A DNA stretch of 64,000 nucleotides from Oscillospiraceae bacterium (GCA_015067975.1 SVLK01000006.1:1-64000), one strand, 5' to 3'; shown: positions 7,561-15,944, counted from the stretch's first letter. The notes: generated by a model from the sequence alone, not told the origin. Translations and numbers: made by a program.

Positions 7561-8241
7561 ATGGCCCGTAACGTTCTGGTCGTGGAAGACGATCGCAATA
7601 TTTCGGATCTGATCCGTATGTATCTGGAAAAGGAAGGCTTCGAGGTCAGCATCGCCTATGACGGCGGCAGAGCTGTGGAGGAATTTGAGCGCCGGCAGCC
7701 CGATCTGGTGCTGCTGGATATCATGCTGCCTGTGCTGGACGGTTGGGGCGTATGCCAGAGAATTCGGCAGAAGGCGAAGACGCCCATCATTATGCTCACC
7801 GCAAAAAGTGATGTGGATGACCGTATTACCGGCCTTGAAATGGGTGCCGATGACTATCTGGTCAAGCCCTTTGAGATGAAGGAACTGATGGCCCGCATCA
7901 ACGCAGTGCTGCGCCGCAGTGAGATTCCCGACGATACCCGCAAGAAGCTGAGCTTTGATAAGCTCATCATCAATTTGGACAGCTATGAACTGACGGTGGA
8001 CGGCAAGCAGATCGATACGCCCCCTAAAGAACTGGAACTGCTGTATCATCTGGCCTCCACGCCAAACCGCGTCTATACCCGCAACCAGTTGTTGGACGAG
8101 GTGTGGGGTTTTGACTACTTTGGTGACTCCCGTACGGTGGATGTGCATATCAAGCGCCTGCGCGAGAAAGTGGAGAATGTGTCCGACCAGTGGGCGCTGA
8201 AGACCGTGTGGGGCGTTGGCTACAAGTTTGAAGTGAAGTAA
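7561..8241 (+). CDS. OmpR-family response regulator (CssR-like position)
   Basis: A 226-residue two-domain regulator. The receiver domain has the acidic pair EDD (about 9-11), the phosphoacceptor Asp in LVLLDIMLP (about residue 52), and the conserved Lys in LVKPFE (about 102). The C-terminal winged helix (about 130-226) includes the YTRNQLLDEVWG and SRTVDVHIKRLREK motifs and the terminal WGVGYKF typical of OmpR/PhoB proteins. The ATG at 7561 has GGGAGG eight bases upstream and is preferred to an in-frame GTG six bases earlier. Its stop overlaps the start of the histidine kinase gene by one base. Together with htrA two genes on, the arrangement resembles B. subtilis CssRS-htrA. Confidence 0.93.
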   Translation: MARNVLVVEDDRNISDLIRMYLEKEGFEVSIAYDGGRAVEEFERRQPDLVLLDIMLPVLDGWGVCQRIRQKAKTPIIMLTAKSDVDDRITGLEMGADDYLVKPFEMKELMARINAVLRRSEIPDDTRKKLSFDKLIINLDSYELTVDGKQIDTPPKELELLYHLASTPNRVYTRNQLLDEVWGFDYFGDSRTVDVHIKRLREKVENVSDQWALKTVWGVGYKFEVK

Positions 8242-9710
8242 TGGCAAAGGGAAAAAGTAAGTATCGCAGCCTTTATTGGCAGCAGTTTTTTGTCACGGCA
8301 GGGTTGGTCATGCTGACCATGGCGCTGCTGGGCGTGTCATTCTTTGCACTGAGCTATAATTACACGCTGGCAGAGCGCCGCGAGGAGATGAAGACCCGCG
8401 CCGATCTGGTAGCCCGTATTTCGGTGGACTATCTGAAAAATGATGCCATGCAGAATGTGCAGGAAGAAGACCTGCGCAATCTGGCCGGCGTGGCCTCGCT
8501 GATGTCCGACGTCAACTTCCTCATCTGCAACGAACAGGGCCATGTGCTGCTGACCTCCGATTCCCGGCTGGTGGGCAATGTCGTCACGCTGCCCAAGGAT
8601 CTGATGGGTGAAGTGCTGGAAGAAGGGTTGTTTGAAGGCCCTCATACGGTGGGTGTCTATGAGCAAAAGCAGATGGTGGTGGCTGTTCCTGCTACAGACG
8701 ATGAAGGCGTGCTGGTGGGTGTTGTGCTGGCCGTGACGGAGACCACGGAGCTGATGGAGATGTGGCGTTCATTTATTGGATTGTTCCTGCTGACCTCCAT
8801 GATTATCCTGATGGTGTCCTTTGTCACAACATCTTTGGTTTCCATGCGTCAGATCCAGCCTATCCGCGAGATGGTGCAGGCCACCCGTGCTTATGCTGAC
8901 GGCGAATTTGATGTGCGTCTGCGCACCGATGATCTGGGTGAAGAAATGGAGGAACTGGCCACTTCGTTCAATACCATGGCCGACTCTTTGGCGGAAACGG
9001 AGCGTCAGCGCCGCGACTTCATTGCCAATGTGTCCCATGAGCTGAAAACCCCCATGACCACCATCGCCGGCTATACCGACGGCATTCTGGACGGCACGAT
9101 TCCGCCGGCCAAAGAGCGCCAGTATCTGCAGATCATCTCCGATGAAAGCCGCCGCCTCAGCCGACTGGTGCGCCGTATGCTGGATATTTCTCAGATCCAA
9201 TCCAAGGAAATGAAGAAAACGGAATTTGACGTGTGCGAAAGCATGCGCTTGTCGCTGCTGAGTATGGAACAGCGCATTTTGCAGCGGGAATTGGACGTGG
9301 AAGCGGAGATCCCGGAAGACTCCGTTATGGTGCTGGGCGATAACGATCTGATCACGCAGGTGATCTATAACCTGCTGGAAAATGCCACCAAGTTTGCTGT
9401 ACCCCATTCTACGCTGTATCTGGGAATGCGCTGTACCGGTGAGAAAGCGGTAATCACCGTGCGCAATGAGGGACTTTCTATTGCACCGGAGGAGATCCCT
9501 CTGCTGTTTGAGCGTTTTCATAAGTCCGATAAGTCCCGCGGCGTCGATAAGGACGGCTACGGGTTGGGTCTGTATGTGGTCAAAACGATTCTCGACCAGC
9601 ATAAAGAACAGATCACTGTCACCAGTGAAGACGGTGTAACGTCATTCAGCTTTACCGTGCAGTTGGCGCGGCCCCGTTTTGCCGCTGATGCACAGGAGCA
9701 TAAACATTGA
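8241..9710 (+). CDS. Sensor histidine kinase with HAMP domain
   Basis: A 489-residue membrane sensor, partner of the preceding response regulator. It has two membrane helices (about 14-37 and 175-198) flanking an extracytoplasmic sensor region of about 135 residues, a HAMP linker (about 200-252), a HisKA domain with the phosphorylated His in SHELKTPMT, and a HATPase domain with the N-box NLLENATKFA and the G-box GYGLGLY. The size and layout fit WalK/CssS-type kinases that sense envelope conditions. The start codon overlaps the stop of the response regulator gene by one base. The sensed signal is not evident; the HtrA gene downstream suggests misfolded or secreted protein stress. Confidence 0.93.
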   Translation: MAKGKSKYRSLYWQQFFVTAGLVMLTMALLGVSFFALSYNYTLAERREEMKTRADLVARISVDYLKNDAMQNVQEEDLRNLAGVASLMSDVNFLICNEQGHVLLTSDSRLVGNVVTLPKDLMGEVLEEGLFEGPHTVGVYEQKQMVVAVPATDDEGVLVGVVLAVTETTELMEMWRSFIGLFLLTSMIILMVSFVTTSLVSMRQIQPIREMVQATRAYADGEFDVRLRTDDLGEEMEELATSFNTMADSLAETERQRRDFIANVSHELKTPMTTIAGYTDGILDGTIPPAKERQYLQIISDESRRLSRLVRRMLDISQIQSKEMKKTEFDVCESMRLSLLSMEQRILQRELDVEAEIPEDSVMVLGDNDLITQVIYNLLENATKFAVPHSTLYLGMRCTGEKAVITVRNEGLSIAPEEIPLLFERFHKSDKSRGVDKDGYGLGLYVVKTILDQHKEQITVTSEDGVTSFSFTVQLARPRFAADAQEHKH

Positions 9711-9720
9711 GAGGATAAAA

Positions 9721-11019
9721 ATGTTAGAGGAAAAGAGAGAAAATCAACCCTTTGAGCCGCAGGAAGTGGTGTCGTGGTATACGCCTCGTGCCAAGGAGGG
9801 AAATGAGGTGGTCAGCTATTACGTGCAGCCGAATGAACTGCCGGAAAAAGCACGCCACCCGGAACCTCCTGCAGCGAAAAAGAGAAGCCGCCGCGGATTG
9901 TGGATCTTTTTGATTTGCATGGCGGTGCTGTTGGCTGCTGTGATTATCGGTGCCATTGTGTGGAACCACAGCGGTCCTGAGGAAGACCCCGATTTGCCCC
10001 CTGAAGAGGGTGACGCCAGCAGTATTGTGGATATCTTTGTGATGGGCGGCACCGATATTCCCAAGGTGGCCGGTGACCCCAATGTCCGCTTACAGGTTCA
10101 GACAAGCCATGGTGCGGAACTGACACCGCAGGAAGTATATGCTGCAGTAAATCCGGCGGTGGTAACGGTGGTGGCCAATAAACAGGATATGTCCTCGATC
10201 GGTACCGGTGTGATCATGACGGAAGACGGTTACATCATCACCAATGCTCACGTGCTCTACGATAGCGACAGCTGCTGGATTGCTATGTATCACGGTGTAA
10301 CGTTTGACGCCAAGCTGGTGGGTTACGATGCCCAGCAGGATTTGGCGGTGCTGAAGGCTGAGGGCGCATCCGGCTTGCCGGTGGCGCAGTTTGGCGATTC
10401 CAATGAGGCGGTAGTGGGCGATAAGGTGTATGCCATCGGCAACCCGTTGGGACTGGAGCTGCGCGGCACGTTTACCGATGGTATCATCTCGGCGGTGAAC
10501 CGCGATGTGGAGATGGATGGGCGGACGCTGACGCTGCTGCAGACCAATGCTGCGCTCAATAACGGCAACTCCGGCGGCCCGCTGATCAACCGCTATGGGC
10601 AGGTCATCGGTATCAACGTGATGAAAATGTCCGGCGGCGGCAATCAAAACGATGCCACAGTGGAAGGCTTGGGCTTTGCCCTGCCCATTAGTGACATGGC
10701 CTTTGTGGTCAATGATATTTTAGCTTACGGGTATTATCGCGGTACACCTACGCTGGGCATTATGGTGCAGACGGTGATGCTGGATGGCGGCAGCACGGCA
10801 GTGGTGGTGCAAAGCGTTACCGAAGATTCCGCTGCTGCCGAGGCCGGCGTACAGAGCGGAGATATTATTCTGGCGGCCGACGGGTTCCCCGTCAGTATCA
10901 CCAACGATCTGCTGACGGTGCGCCGTACCCACATGGTGGGCGATACGCTGCATTTGACTGTGCAGCGCGGAGAGCAGGTGCTGGAACTGGAACTGGTGCT
11001 CCGTTCCGACCGTTCTTAA
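9721..11019 (+). CDS. htrA: HtrA/DegP-type membrane serine protease
   Basis: A 432-residue membrane-tethered trypsin-like protease with one PDZ domain, the bacterial surface quality-control protease. The cytoplasmic N-terminus (1-58) is followed by one membrane helix (about 60-82). The catalytic triad is complete: H177 in TNAHVLY, D207 in QQDLAVL, and S284 in NGNSGGPLIN. A PDZ domain occupies about residues 330-425. The start at 9721 has GAGAGGA upstream; the upstream in-frame extension lies within the kinase gene and lacks a ribosome binding site. It lies ten bases after the kinase gene and is probably the main target and operon partner of the two-component system. A U-tract-free stem-loop (11018-11057) follows it. 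Confidence 0.94.
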   Translation: MLEEKRENQPFEPQEVVSWYTPRAKEGNEVVSYYVQPNELPEKARHPEPPAAKKRSRRGLWIFLICMAVLLAAVIIGAIVWNHSGPEEDPDLPPEEGDASSIVDIFVMGGTDIPKVAGDPNVRLQVQTSHGAELTPQEVYAAVNPAVVTVVANKQDMSSIGTGVIMTEDGYIITNAHVLYDSDSCWIAMYHGVTFDAKLVGYDAQQDLAVLKAEGASGLPVAQFGDSNEAVVGDKVYAIGNPLGLELRGTFTDGIISAVNRDVEMDGRTLTLLQTNAALNNGNSGGPLINRYGQVIGINVMKMSGGGNQNDATVEGLGFALPISDMAFVVNDILAYGYYRGTPTLGIMVQTVMLDGGSTAVVVQSVTEDSAAAEAGVQSGDIILAADGFPVSITNDLLTVRRTHMVGDTLHLTVQRGEQVLELELVLRSDRS

Positions 11020-11105
11020 ACGACAGACGGTGCGCAGATAACCGCTGCGTGTCGTTTCCTCAGAAAGAGATAAAGAGCCGCATTGGCGGTACAGGAGGAA
11101 AAATT

Positions 11106-13019
11106 ATGCAATTGCTCTATTGGCTGGAGGGCATCCGCTGCGACATTCTGGATACCTTCTTTTCCCTGATCACCCATATGGGCAGTGAAACACTGTTCAT
11201 TGCGATTGCCATTGTGGTGTTCTGGTGCGTGGGGAAGAAGCAGGGCTATTATCTGATGACCGTAGGTTTCTTCGGCACGGTGATCAATCAGTTTTTGAAA
11301 CTGCTGTTTCGCATTCCCCGCCCGTGGGTAAAAGATCCGTCCTTTACCATTGTGGAGTCTGCCCGCGAGGGTGCTACCGGCTATTCCTTCCCCAGCGGCC
11401 ATACCCAAAACGCCATGTCTGTTCTGGGGTGCCCCGCCCGGTTCAGCCGCCGCAAGGCGCTGCGCATCGCTTGCGTGGTACTGATTTTGCTGACCGGTCT
11501 GTCGCGTATGTATCTGGGCGTCCATACACCGCTGGACGTGGGTGTTTCGCTGCTGATCGGTGTGGTGCTGGTGTTTGGCGTCTATCCGTTTTTTGAGCAT
11601 GGCGACGAAAAACCGCTGCGCATGTATGTGATGATGGGGGCACTGGCCTTTTGCGCGTTGCTGTATGTGCTGTTTGTGGAGCTGAACGCATGGCCGTCTG
11701 ATATCGATGCCCATAATCTGGCTTCCGGTGTAAAAAACGGCTATCTGGTGCTGGGCTGCAGCTGTGGAATGCTGCTCTCCTGCGCTCTGGAGCGCAAGTA
11801 TATCAACTTCCCCGTGGAAGCGCCGTTGGGCGCGCAGGTGGTTAAAGTGGTGTTAGGTCTGGCCCTGGTGCTGGGTTTGAAAGCCGGCCTTAAACCGGTA
11901 TGCCTTGCTATTTTCGGCGGCCATGAAGCAGCTACGGCGCTGCGCTATTTCCTGCTGGTTCTGTTTGCCGCCTGTGTCTGGCCGTTGACGTTCCGTTGGT
12001 TTTCCAAGGGCTGTCCCCTGACCCGCCGCGTGAAAAAGGTGGCGAAAGTGATAGTCATCGTTCTCTTTGTGCTGGTGCTGCTGGCTGCCTATCTTTTCTG
12101 GGAAGTGACCCGCAAAACGCCTAATGTAGAGCCTATTGAGACCGAGAACTGCACCAATGAACTCATCACACCTTTGGGCAAGACCATGCTCTCGGGTCAC
12201 CGCTCCGGCGGCGGCATCGCGCCGGAAAATACACTTATGGCATTTAAAAACTGCGTGGAGCGCATGAGTCTCCGTCTGGATGTATTTGAATTCGATATCC
12301 ACCTGACGGCCGACGGTGTACCGGTGCTGATCCATGACGGAACGCTGGACCGCACCAGCGATGCGGTAGAGGTCTTCGGCCATGAGAATGTCAAAGTGGG
12401 CGACAAAACGCTTGCAGAGCTGAAAAAGCTGAATATGGGTGCGAAGTTTACGGCCGACAGCGGCCAAACACCCTATGCCAATCTTTCGGATGATGATCCG
12501 ATGCTGGAGGATTTGCGGATCCTCACGCTGGACGAGGCCCTGACTTATCTGGAGGCTAACGGTCCGTTCCACTACATCATTGAAATCAAGAACAGCGGCG
12601 AGACCGGCTATCGTTCTGCCGATATTCTCTATGAAACGCTCAAGGAGTTTGGCGCACTGCAGCGCACCGTGGTGGGCACGTTCCACAATGAAATCACTGC
12701 CTATGTGGATGAAACGTATCCTGATATGCTGCGCAGCGCCGGCTTCAATGAAGTGATCGAGTTTTATATCTATTCTCTTTTGAAGCTGCCTGCCGCCGAG
12801 GGCAAGTGGAACTTCGTAGCGCTGCAGATCCCCACCACCGACTATACGGTGAATCTGGGTACCAGCCGCTTGGTGAACTATGCCCACAAGCATAATATCG
12901 CCGTGCAGTACTGGACCATCAATGACCCTGAGGAGATGGAGTACCTCCAAGCTATCGGTGCTGATGCCATTATGACCGATGTGCCGGACCGTGCTACTAT
13001 GTTGGTGCAGCCGAAATAA
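11106..13019 (+). CDS. PAP2 phosphatase-GDPD fusion membrane protein
   Basis: A 637-residue two-enzyme protein. Residues 1 to about 340 form a polytopic membrane region with a complete PAP2 (type 2 phosphatidic acid phosphatase) active site: K65-x6-R72-P73, PSGH at 96-99, and S133-R-x3-G-x-H140-x3-D144. After a last membrane helix (about 317-335), residues from about 360 form a glycerophosphodiester phosphodiesterase domain with the HR motif of GHRSGGG, the metal-site EFDIHLTADG, and LIHD with TLDRTS. The PAP2 site would face the outer leaflet, and the GDPD domain probably faces the same side. I infer turnover of lipid phosphates and glycerophosphodiesters (lipid or teichoic-acid-type headgroups). 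The start at 11106 has AGGAGGA upstream. Confidence 0.88.
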   Translation: MQLLYWLEGIRCDILDTFFSLITHMGSETLFIAIAIVVFWCVGKKQGYYLMTVGFFGTVINQFLKLLFRIPRPWVKDPSFTIVESAREGATGYSFPSGHTQNAMSVLGCPARFSRRKALRIACVVLILLTGLSRMYLGVHTPLDVGVSLLIGVVLVFGVYPFFEHGDEKPLRMYVMMGALAFCALLYVLFVELNAWPSDIDAHNLASGVKNGYLVLGCSCGMLLSCALERKYINFPVEAPLGAQVVKVVLGLALVLGLKAGLKPVCLAIFGGHEAATALRYFLLVLFAACVWPLTFRWFSKGCPLTRRVKKVAKVIVIVLFVLVLLAAYLFWEVTRKTPNVEPIETENCTNELITPLGKTMLSGHRSGGGIAPENTLMAFKNCVERMSLRLDVFEFDIHLTADGVPVLIHDGTLDRTSDAVEVFGHENVKVGDKTLAELKKLNMGAKFTADSGQTPYANLSDDDPMLEDLRILTLDEALTYLEANGPFHYIIEIKNSGETGYRSADILYETLKEFGALQRTVVGTFHNEITAYVDETYPDMLRSAGFNEVIEFYIYSLLKLPAAEGKWNFVALQIPTTDYTVNLGTSRLVNYAHKHNIAVQYWTINDPEEMEYLQAIGADAIMTDVPDRATMLVQPK

Positions 13020-13021
13020 AT

Positions 13022-13058
13022 AAAAAGTGAGTATTCCAACAGGAATACTCACTTTTTT
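13022..13058. terminator. Bidirectional terminator
   Basis: An inverted repeat with the arm AAAAAGTGAGTATTCC and a four-base loop is flanked by runs of A on the left and T on the right. It serves both the PAP2-GDPD gene (plus) and the TauE pair (minus), whose coding ends it touches. Confidence 0.9.
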
Positions 13059-13420
13059 TGTCCCTTTTTCTGCCGCAGCATCCCAATCCCTGTGATGAGT
13101 AAAAAAAGACCGAACGGCTTGCGTAAAAAAGCGGTGTCCACCGCCGTAGCCAACCATGCAGCCGCCGCTGCTGACAGAACGCCTGCGGGCACAGCATGGC
13201 GAATGACCTGTTTGTCCAAAAGGTTGTTCTTTCGGTGGAACAGCAGCGCTGCACCGGCGGTGGGCAGAAAATAGAGGAGATTGATCCCCTGTGCAGTCAC
13301 TTGATCAACCCCGAGAAACAGCGTCATAATCAATAGAAGCAGCGTGCCGCCACCCACGCCCCAGGCGGACAGGATCCCCGTTCCGAATCCTACCAATACA
13401 GGGATTACCCACTGCATCAT
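13049..13420 (-). CDS. Half-size TauE/SafE permease, second subunit
   Basis: A 123-residue, four-helix membrane protein homologous to one half of the TauE/SafE (sulfite/organosulfonate exporter) family. The family glycine signature WGVGGGTLLLL is at residues 20-30 and the QVTAQGINLLYFLPTAGAALL segment follows. The start is chosen at 13420, where the ATG overlaps the stop of the upstream half by four bases (ATGA); a much longer in-frame extension overlaps that gene and is not credible. TauE proteins normally have two such halves in one chain of about 250 residues, so this gene and its neighbour appear to be a split permease. The substrate (sulfite, sulfoacetate or other anion) is unknown. Confidence 0.8.
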   Translation of the reverse strand: MMQWVIPVLVGFGTGILSAWGVGGGTLLLLIMTLFLGVDQVTAQGINLLYFLPTAGAALLFHRKNNLLDKQVIRHAVPAGVLSAAAAAWLATAVDTAFLRKPFGLFLLITGIGMLRQKKGQKK

Positions 13421-13770
13421 AAGAGATACCTCACACCGCCGTACAGTAAAAAGGCGGCAAAGATGCGCCGCAGCCACACCACGCTGACGCGCCCCATCAG
13501 CCGTCCTCCGACCCATCCGCCGGCCAACCCGCCCAGGAGATAGGGCAGTGCTGCAGCAAGATCCACTCCTCCACGCAGCCAGTAGATGGCGACGGATAAT
13601 ACGCAAAAGGGGAAGATCACCGCCACACAGGTGGCGAAGGCTTTCTTTTCCTCTATGCCGCACCATCGTGTCAGTAAGGGGACCAGCACCATGCCGCCGC
13701 CACCGCCGAATAAGCCGTTGACCAACCCACCCAATGCGCCGCTGATGCGGCGTTTGTTGTCCGACGTCAT
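13417..13770 (-). CDS. Half-size TauE/SafE permease, first subunit
   Basis: A 117-residue, four-helix protein with the other TauE/SafE glycine signature (GLFGGGGGMVLVPLL, residues 18-32) and the AFATCVAVIFP segment. It begins with a good AGGAGGTGG ribosome binding site and is translationally coupled to the second half by a four-base overlap. The pair is the size of one full TauE protein and probably functions as a heterodimer or as paired dual-topology subunits. The ancestor of full-length TauE is thought to have arisen by duplication of such a unit; whether this pair is ancestral or a secondary split cannot be told here. Confidence 0.8.
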   Translation of the reverse strand: MTSDNKRRISGALGGLVNGLFGGGGGMVLVPLLTRWCGIEEKKAFATCVAVIFPFCVLSVAIYWLRGGVDLAAALPYLLGGLAGGWVGGRLMGRVSVVWLRRIFAAFLLYGGVRYLL

Positions 13771-13814
13771 TCTTCCACCTCCTGCCTATGTACGGGGCGA
13801 AATCGCCCCATAGG

Positions 13815-14006
13815 TTACATCTTCTTGAAGCTCTGGCAGTCGGTGCACTGGTCCATGGCGGGATTGGCCTCGTGAGTGCCCACCTGAATGCTGTTCAGAC
13901 CGCAGTGGTTGACATCCTTGCAGTGATGTGCGCAGCTGGTCACGGAGCACTTGATAGAAGCGTTGGGGGTGCAGCTGCAGCCGTCGTTGGTACGATTGAC
14001 GTTCAT
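13815..14006 (-). CDS. DUF1540 cysteine-rich protein
   Basis: A 63-residue protein with eight cysteines, in the pattern of the DUF1540 family common in Clostridia (CSVTSCAHHC, then HCGLNSIQVG, and CTDCQSF at the C-terminus). Such spacing suggests binding of a metal, probably zinc, but the function is unknown. A consensus AGGAGG lies upstream of the start. The 5' leader contains a short GCAGGC/GCCTGC hairpin (14036-14052). No operon partner is evident. Confidence 0.85.
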   Translation of the reverse strand: MNVNRTNDGCSCTPNASIKCSVTSCAHHCKDVNHCGLNSIQVGTHEANPAMDQCTDCQSFKKM

Positions 14007-14084
14007 GGTCGTTCCTCCTGAATCAAATAAATAAAGCAGGCATCAAGCCTGCGTATAGTTTGTCCTTTATTTTTGAAGCTATGC

Positions 14085-14122
14085 AAAAAATGTGCGAAAC
14101 CTTTGGTTTCGCACATTTTTTT
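14085..14122. terminator. Bidirectional terminator between mgtE and DUF1540 regions
   Basis: A near-perfect 17-base inverted repeat (AAAAAATGTGCGAAACC with its complement) around a TTT loop is bordered by A and T runs. It ends mgtE transcription on the minus strand, five bases past the stop codon. Confidence 0.9.
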
Positions 14123-14126
14123 GTGT

Positions 14127-15536
14127 TTAGATCCCCAACAGGGAGGATGCAAAATTAAAATAGATCAGCAGGCTGGTGGCGTCTACGATAGTGGTGATGA
14201 AAGGACTGGCCATTACCGCCGGGTCGAGACCGATCTTTTCTGCCAGAATCGGCAGGCTGCAGCCAACGCACTTGGCAAAGACCACTACGAACAAAATGGT
14301 GAGGCATACTACCAGACACACAGAGGTGGTGACCTCATCGTTACCCAGCAGCATCCGGTCAATCAGCAGCATCTTCGCGAAGTTGGCGCATGCCAGACAC
14401 AGACCGCACAGGAACGATACCCGCAGCTCTTTCCACAAAACCTTCAGCACGTCGGAGAAATACACCTCATCCAGACTCAGTGCGCGAATCACCGCCACGG
14501 AGGCCTGTGTGCCGGAGTTACCGCCGGTGCCGGACAGCATGGGGATGTAGGCATTGAGAACCAGACAGGCTGCCAGCTTGCTCTCGTAGTGATTGAGGAT
14601 CAAGCCGGTAAAGGTGGCCGAGAGCATCAGGATCATCAGCCACGGCAAGCGGGCCTTCCACGTGTCAAAGACGCCTGCGCGCAGATAGGGCTTGTCGGAG
14701 GGCAGCATGGCGGCCATCTTTTCGAAGTCCTCAGTGGTCTCTTCTTCGATAACGTCCATAGCGTCGTCAACGGTGACGATACCGACCAGACGGTTTTCTT
14801 TGTCCACAATGGGCATGGCCAGGAAGTCGTACTTGCTTAGGGCCTGCGCCACGTCCTCTTTATCGTCCATGGTGGTGGCCCACACCAGATTAGGATCCAT
14901 CAGGTCCTCAATCAGGTCGTCCTCCTCGGCCAAAAGAAGGTCGCGCACCGACAAAACACCCAGCAGTTTGCGCTGCGGATCGGTAACGTAGAGCATGTTG
15001 ATGGTTTCCATGTCGCCACCAATACGGCGGATGCGTTTGAAGGCGTCAGCCACCGTCATGTCTTTCTTCAGCGACAGGAATTCCATGTTCATGATAGATC
15101 CTGCCGAATCCTCGGGATACTGCAAAATCTCATTCATGGATTTGCGCATTTCGGGGGTTACGCGGTCAAGAATGCGGATCACAACGCTGGCGGGCATTTC
15201 TTCAATGATGTCCACCGCGTCGTCCAGATACAGCTCATCCAGCACTTCTTTCAGCTCGGCATTGGAAAAGCCGTTGATCAACATTTCCTGACTGTCACTT
15301 TCCAGTTCGACGAACACTTCGGCGGCCAGCTCCTTGGGCAGCAGACGGTACAGCAGCGGCATATACTCTTCGTCGGCTTCTTCCAGCAGCAAGGCAATGT
15401 CGGCCGGCTCCAGAGGCAGAAGCATGTCGCGCAGCTTGGCATACTGCTTACTGGAGAGCAGCTCCTCCACTTGCTCTACATATTGATCTCGCTTCTCTTC
15501 ATAGTCAAAAAAGTCAAAATCAAAAATTTCAGACAT
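14127..15536 (-). CDS. mgtE: MgtE magnesium transporter/channel
   Basis: A 469-residue Mg2+-gated Mg2+ channel. It has the acidic N-terminal superhelical MgtE-N domain (about 30-130), two CBS domains (about 135-260) rich in the acidic residues that sense cytosolic Mg2+, a plug helix, and a five-helix membrane domain from about 285. The pore signature is seen in LSGTGGNSGTQASV. The C-terminal PFITTIVDATSLLIYF is also family-typical. The start at 15536 has GGAGGCG upstream; an in-frame extension reaches back into the riboswitch and is not coding. Expression is controlled by the M-box riboswitch and terminator directly upstream. Confidence 0.96.
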   Translation of the reverse strand: MSEIFDFDFFDYEEKRDQYVEQVEELLSSKQYAKLRDMLLPLEPADIALLLEEADEEYMPLLYRLLPKELAAEVFVELESDSQEMLINGFSNAELKEVLDELYLDDAVDIIEEMPASVVIRILDRVTPEMRKSMNEILQYPEDSAGSIMNMEFLSLKKDMTVADAFKRIRRIGGDMETINMLYVTDPQRKLLGVLSVRDLLLAEEDDLIEDLMDPNLVWATTMDDKEDVAQALSKYDFLAMPIVDKENRLVGIVTVDDAMDVIEEETTEDFEKMAAMLPSDKPYLRAGVFDTWKARLPWLMILMLSATFTGLILNHYESKLAACLVLNAYIPMLSGTGGNSGTQASVAVIRALSLDEVYFSDVLKVLWKELRVSFLCGLCLACANFAKMLLIDRMLLGNDEVTTSVCLVVCLTILFVVVFAKCVGCSLPILAEKIGLDPAVMASPFITTIVDATSLLIYFNFASSLLGI

Positions 15537-15563
15537 GATCTGCGCCTCCTTCCCGGAAAAATG

Positions 15564-15602
15564 AAAAATCCACAACGCTCCGGAAAGGAAGCTGTTGTGG
15601 AG
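15564..15602 (-). terminator. Riboswitch-controlled intrinsic terminator of mgtE
   Basis: On the minus strand CCACAAC pairs with GTTGTGG around an 18-base loop and is followed by ATTTTTCATTTTT. The loop contains CCGGAGC, which can pair with GCTCCGG (about 15611-15617) just upstream, a plausible antiterminator. This is the expression platform of the M-box element. Confidence 0.8.
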
Positions 15603-15802
15603 AATGTCAGCCGGAGCGCCCCTTACAAAAGCGTTCCGATTCCCCGTCACAAGCTTTAGCATCGCGGGGCGGTGAAACTGCATTAGATGATACCTTGGAT
15701 TCGATATCGCCTGTTCAAACCATCTGATGGTGTCTCCACCATTTCGCGGCAGCAGTCCATATCCCTGCGGTAGCCTTACCTACCGGAGCATATATTATGT
15801 CC
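15603..15802 (-). promoter_or_regulatory. M-box (ykoK) magnesium riboswitch
   Basis: The minus strand upstream of mgtE contains the conserved M-box blocks in order: GGTAGGTAAGGCTACC near 15769-15784, GACTGCTGCCGCGAAA near 15742-15756, ACCATCAGATGGTTTGAACA around 15714-15733, AATGCAG at 15677-15683, and GATGCTAAAGCT at 15652-15663. M-box RNAs bind several Mg2+ ions and favour termination when Mg2+ is plentiful, as in B. subtilis mgtE. The aptamer sits between the promoter at 15809-15837 and the terminator at 15564-15602. Exact aptamer boundaries are approximate. Confidence 0.93.
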
Positions 15803-15808
15803 ACCCAT

Positions 15809-15837
15809 ATGGTATTCCAAAAGCCTTTTTCTGTCAA
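15809..15837 (-). promoter_or_regulatory. Promoter of the M-box/mgtE transcript
   Basis: TTGACA (15832-15837) and TACCAT (15809-15814) are separated by 17 bases on the minus strand. The predicted start near 15802 is just before the first M-box helix. Confidence 0.8.
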
Positions 15838-15915
15838 GACGCTGATTGGACTTTTTTGGCCGTCAATGACGGCATTTCCATTGTTTTACCCCGAAAGAAT
15901 ATCACAAAGAAGTGC

Positions 15916-15944
15916 TTGTGAATAGAACAGATGTGTGATATAAT
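15916..15944 (+). promoter_or_regulatory. Promoter of radC
   Basis: TTGTGA (15916-15921) and a perfect TATAAT (15939-15944) are spaced by 17 bases. The start would be near 15951, about 55 bases ahead of the radC start codon. It is divergent from the mgtE promoter about 80 bases away. Confidence 0.85.

Noticed and set aside
13420-13666. N-terminal extension of the second TauE half
   Set aside because: It overlaps the first half in another frame and has no hydrophobic helices; the ATGA overlap start is far better supported.
15537-15683. N-terminal extension of MgtE
   Set aside because: It would translate the riboswitch terminator; the internal ATG has a good ribosome binding site and gives the normal MgtE N-terminus.
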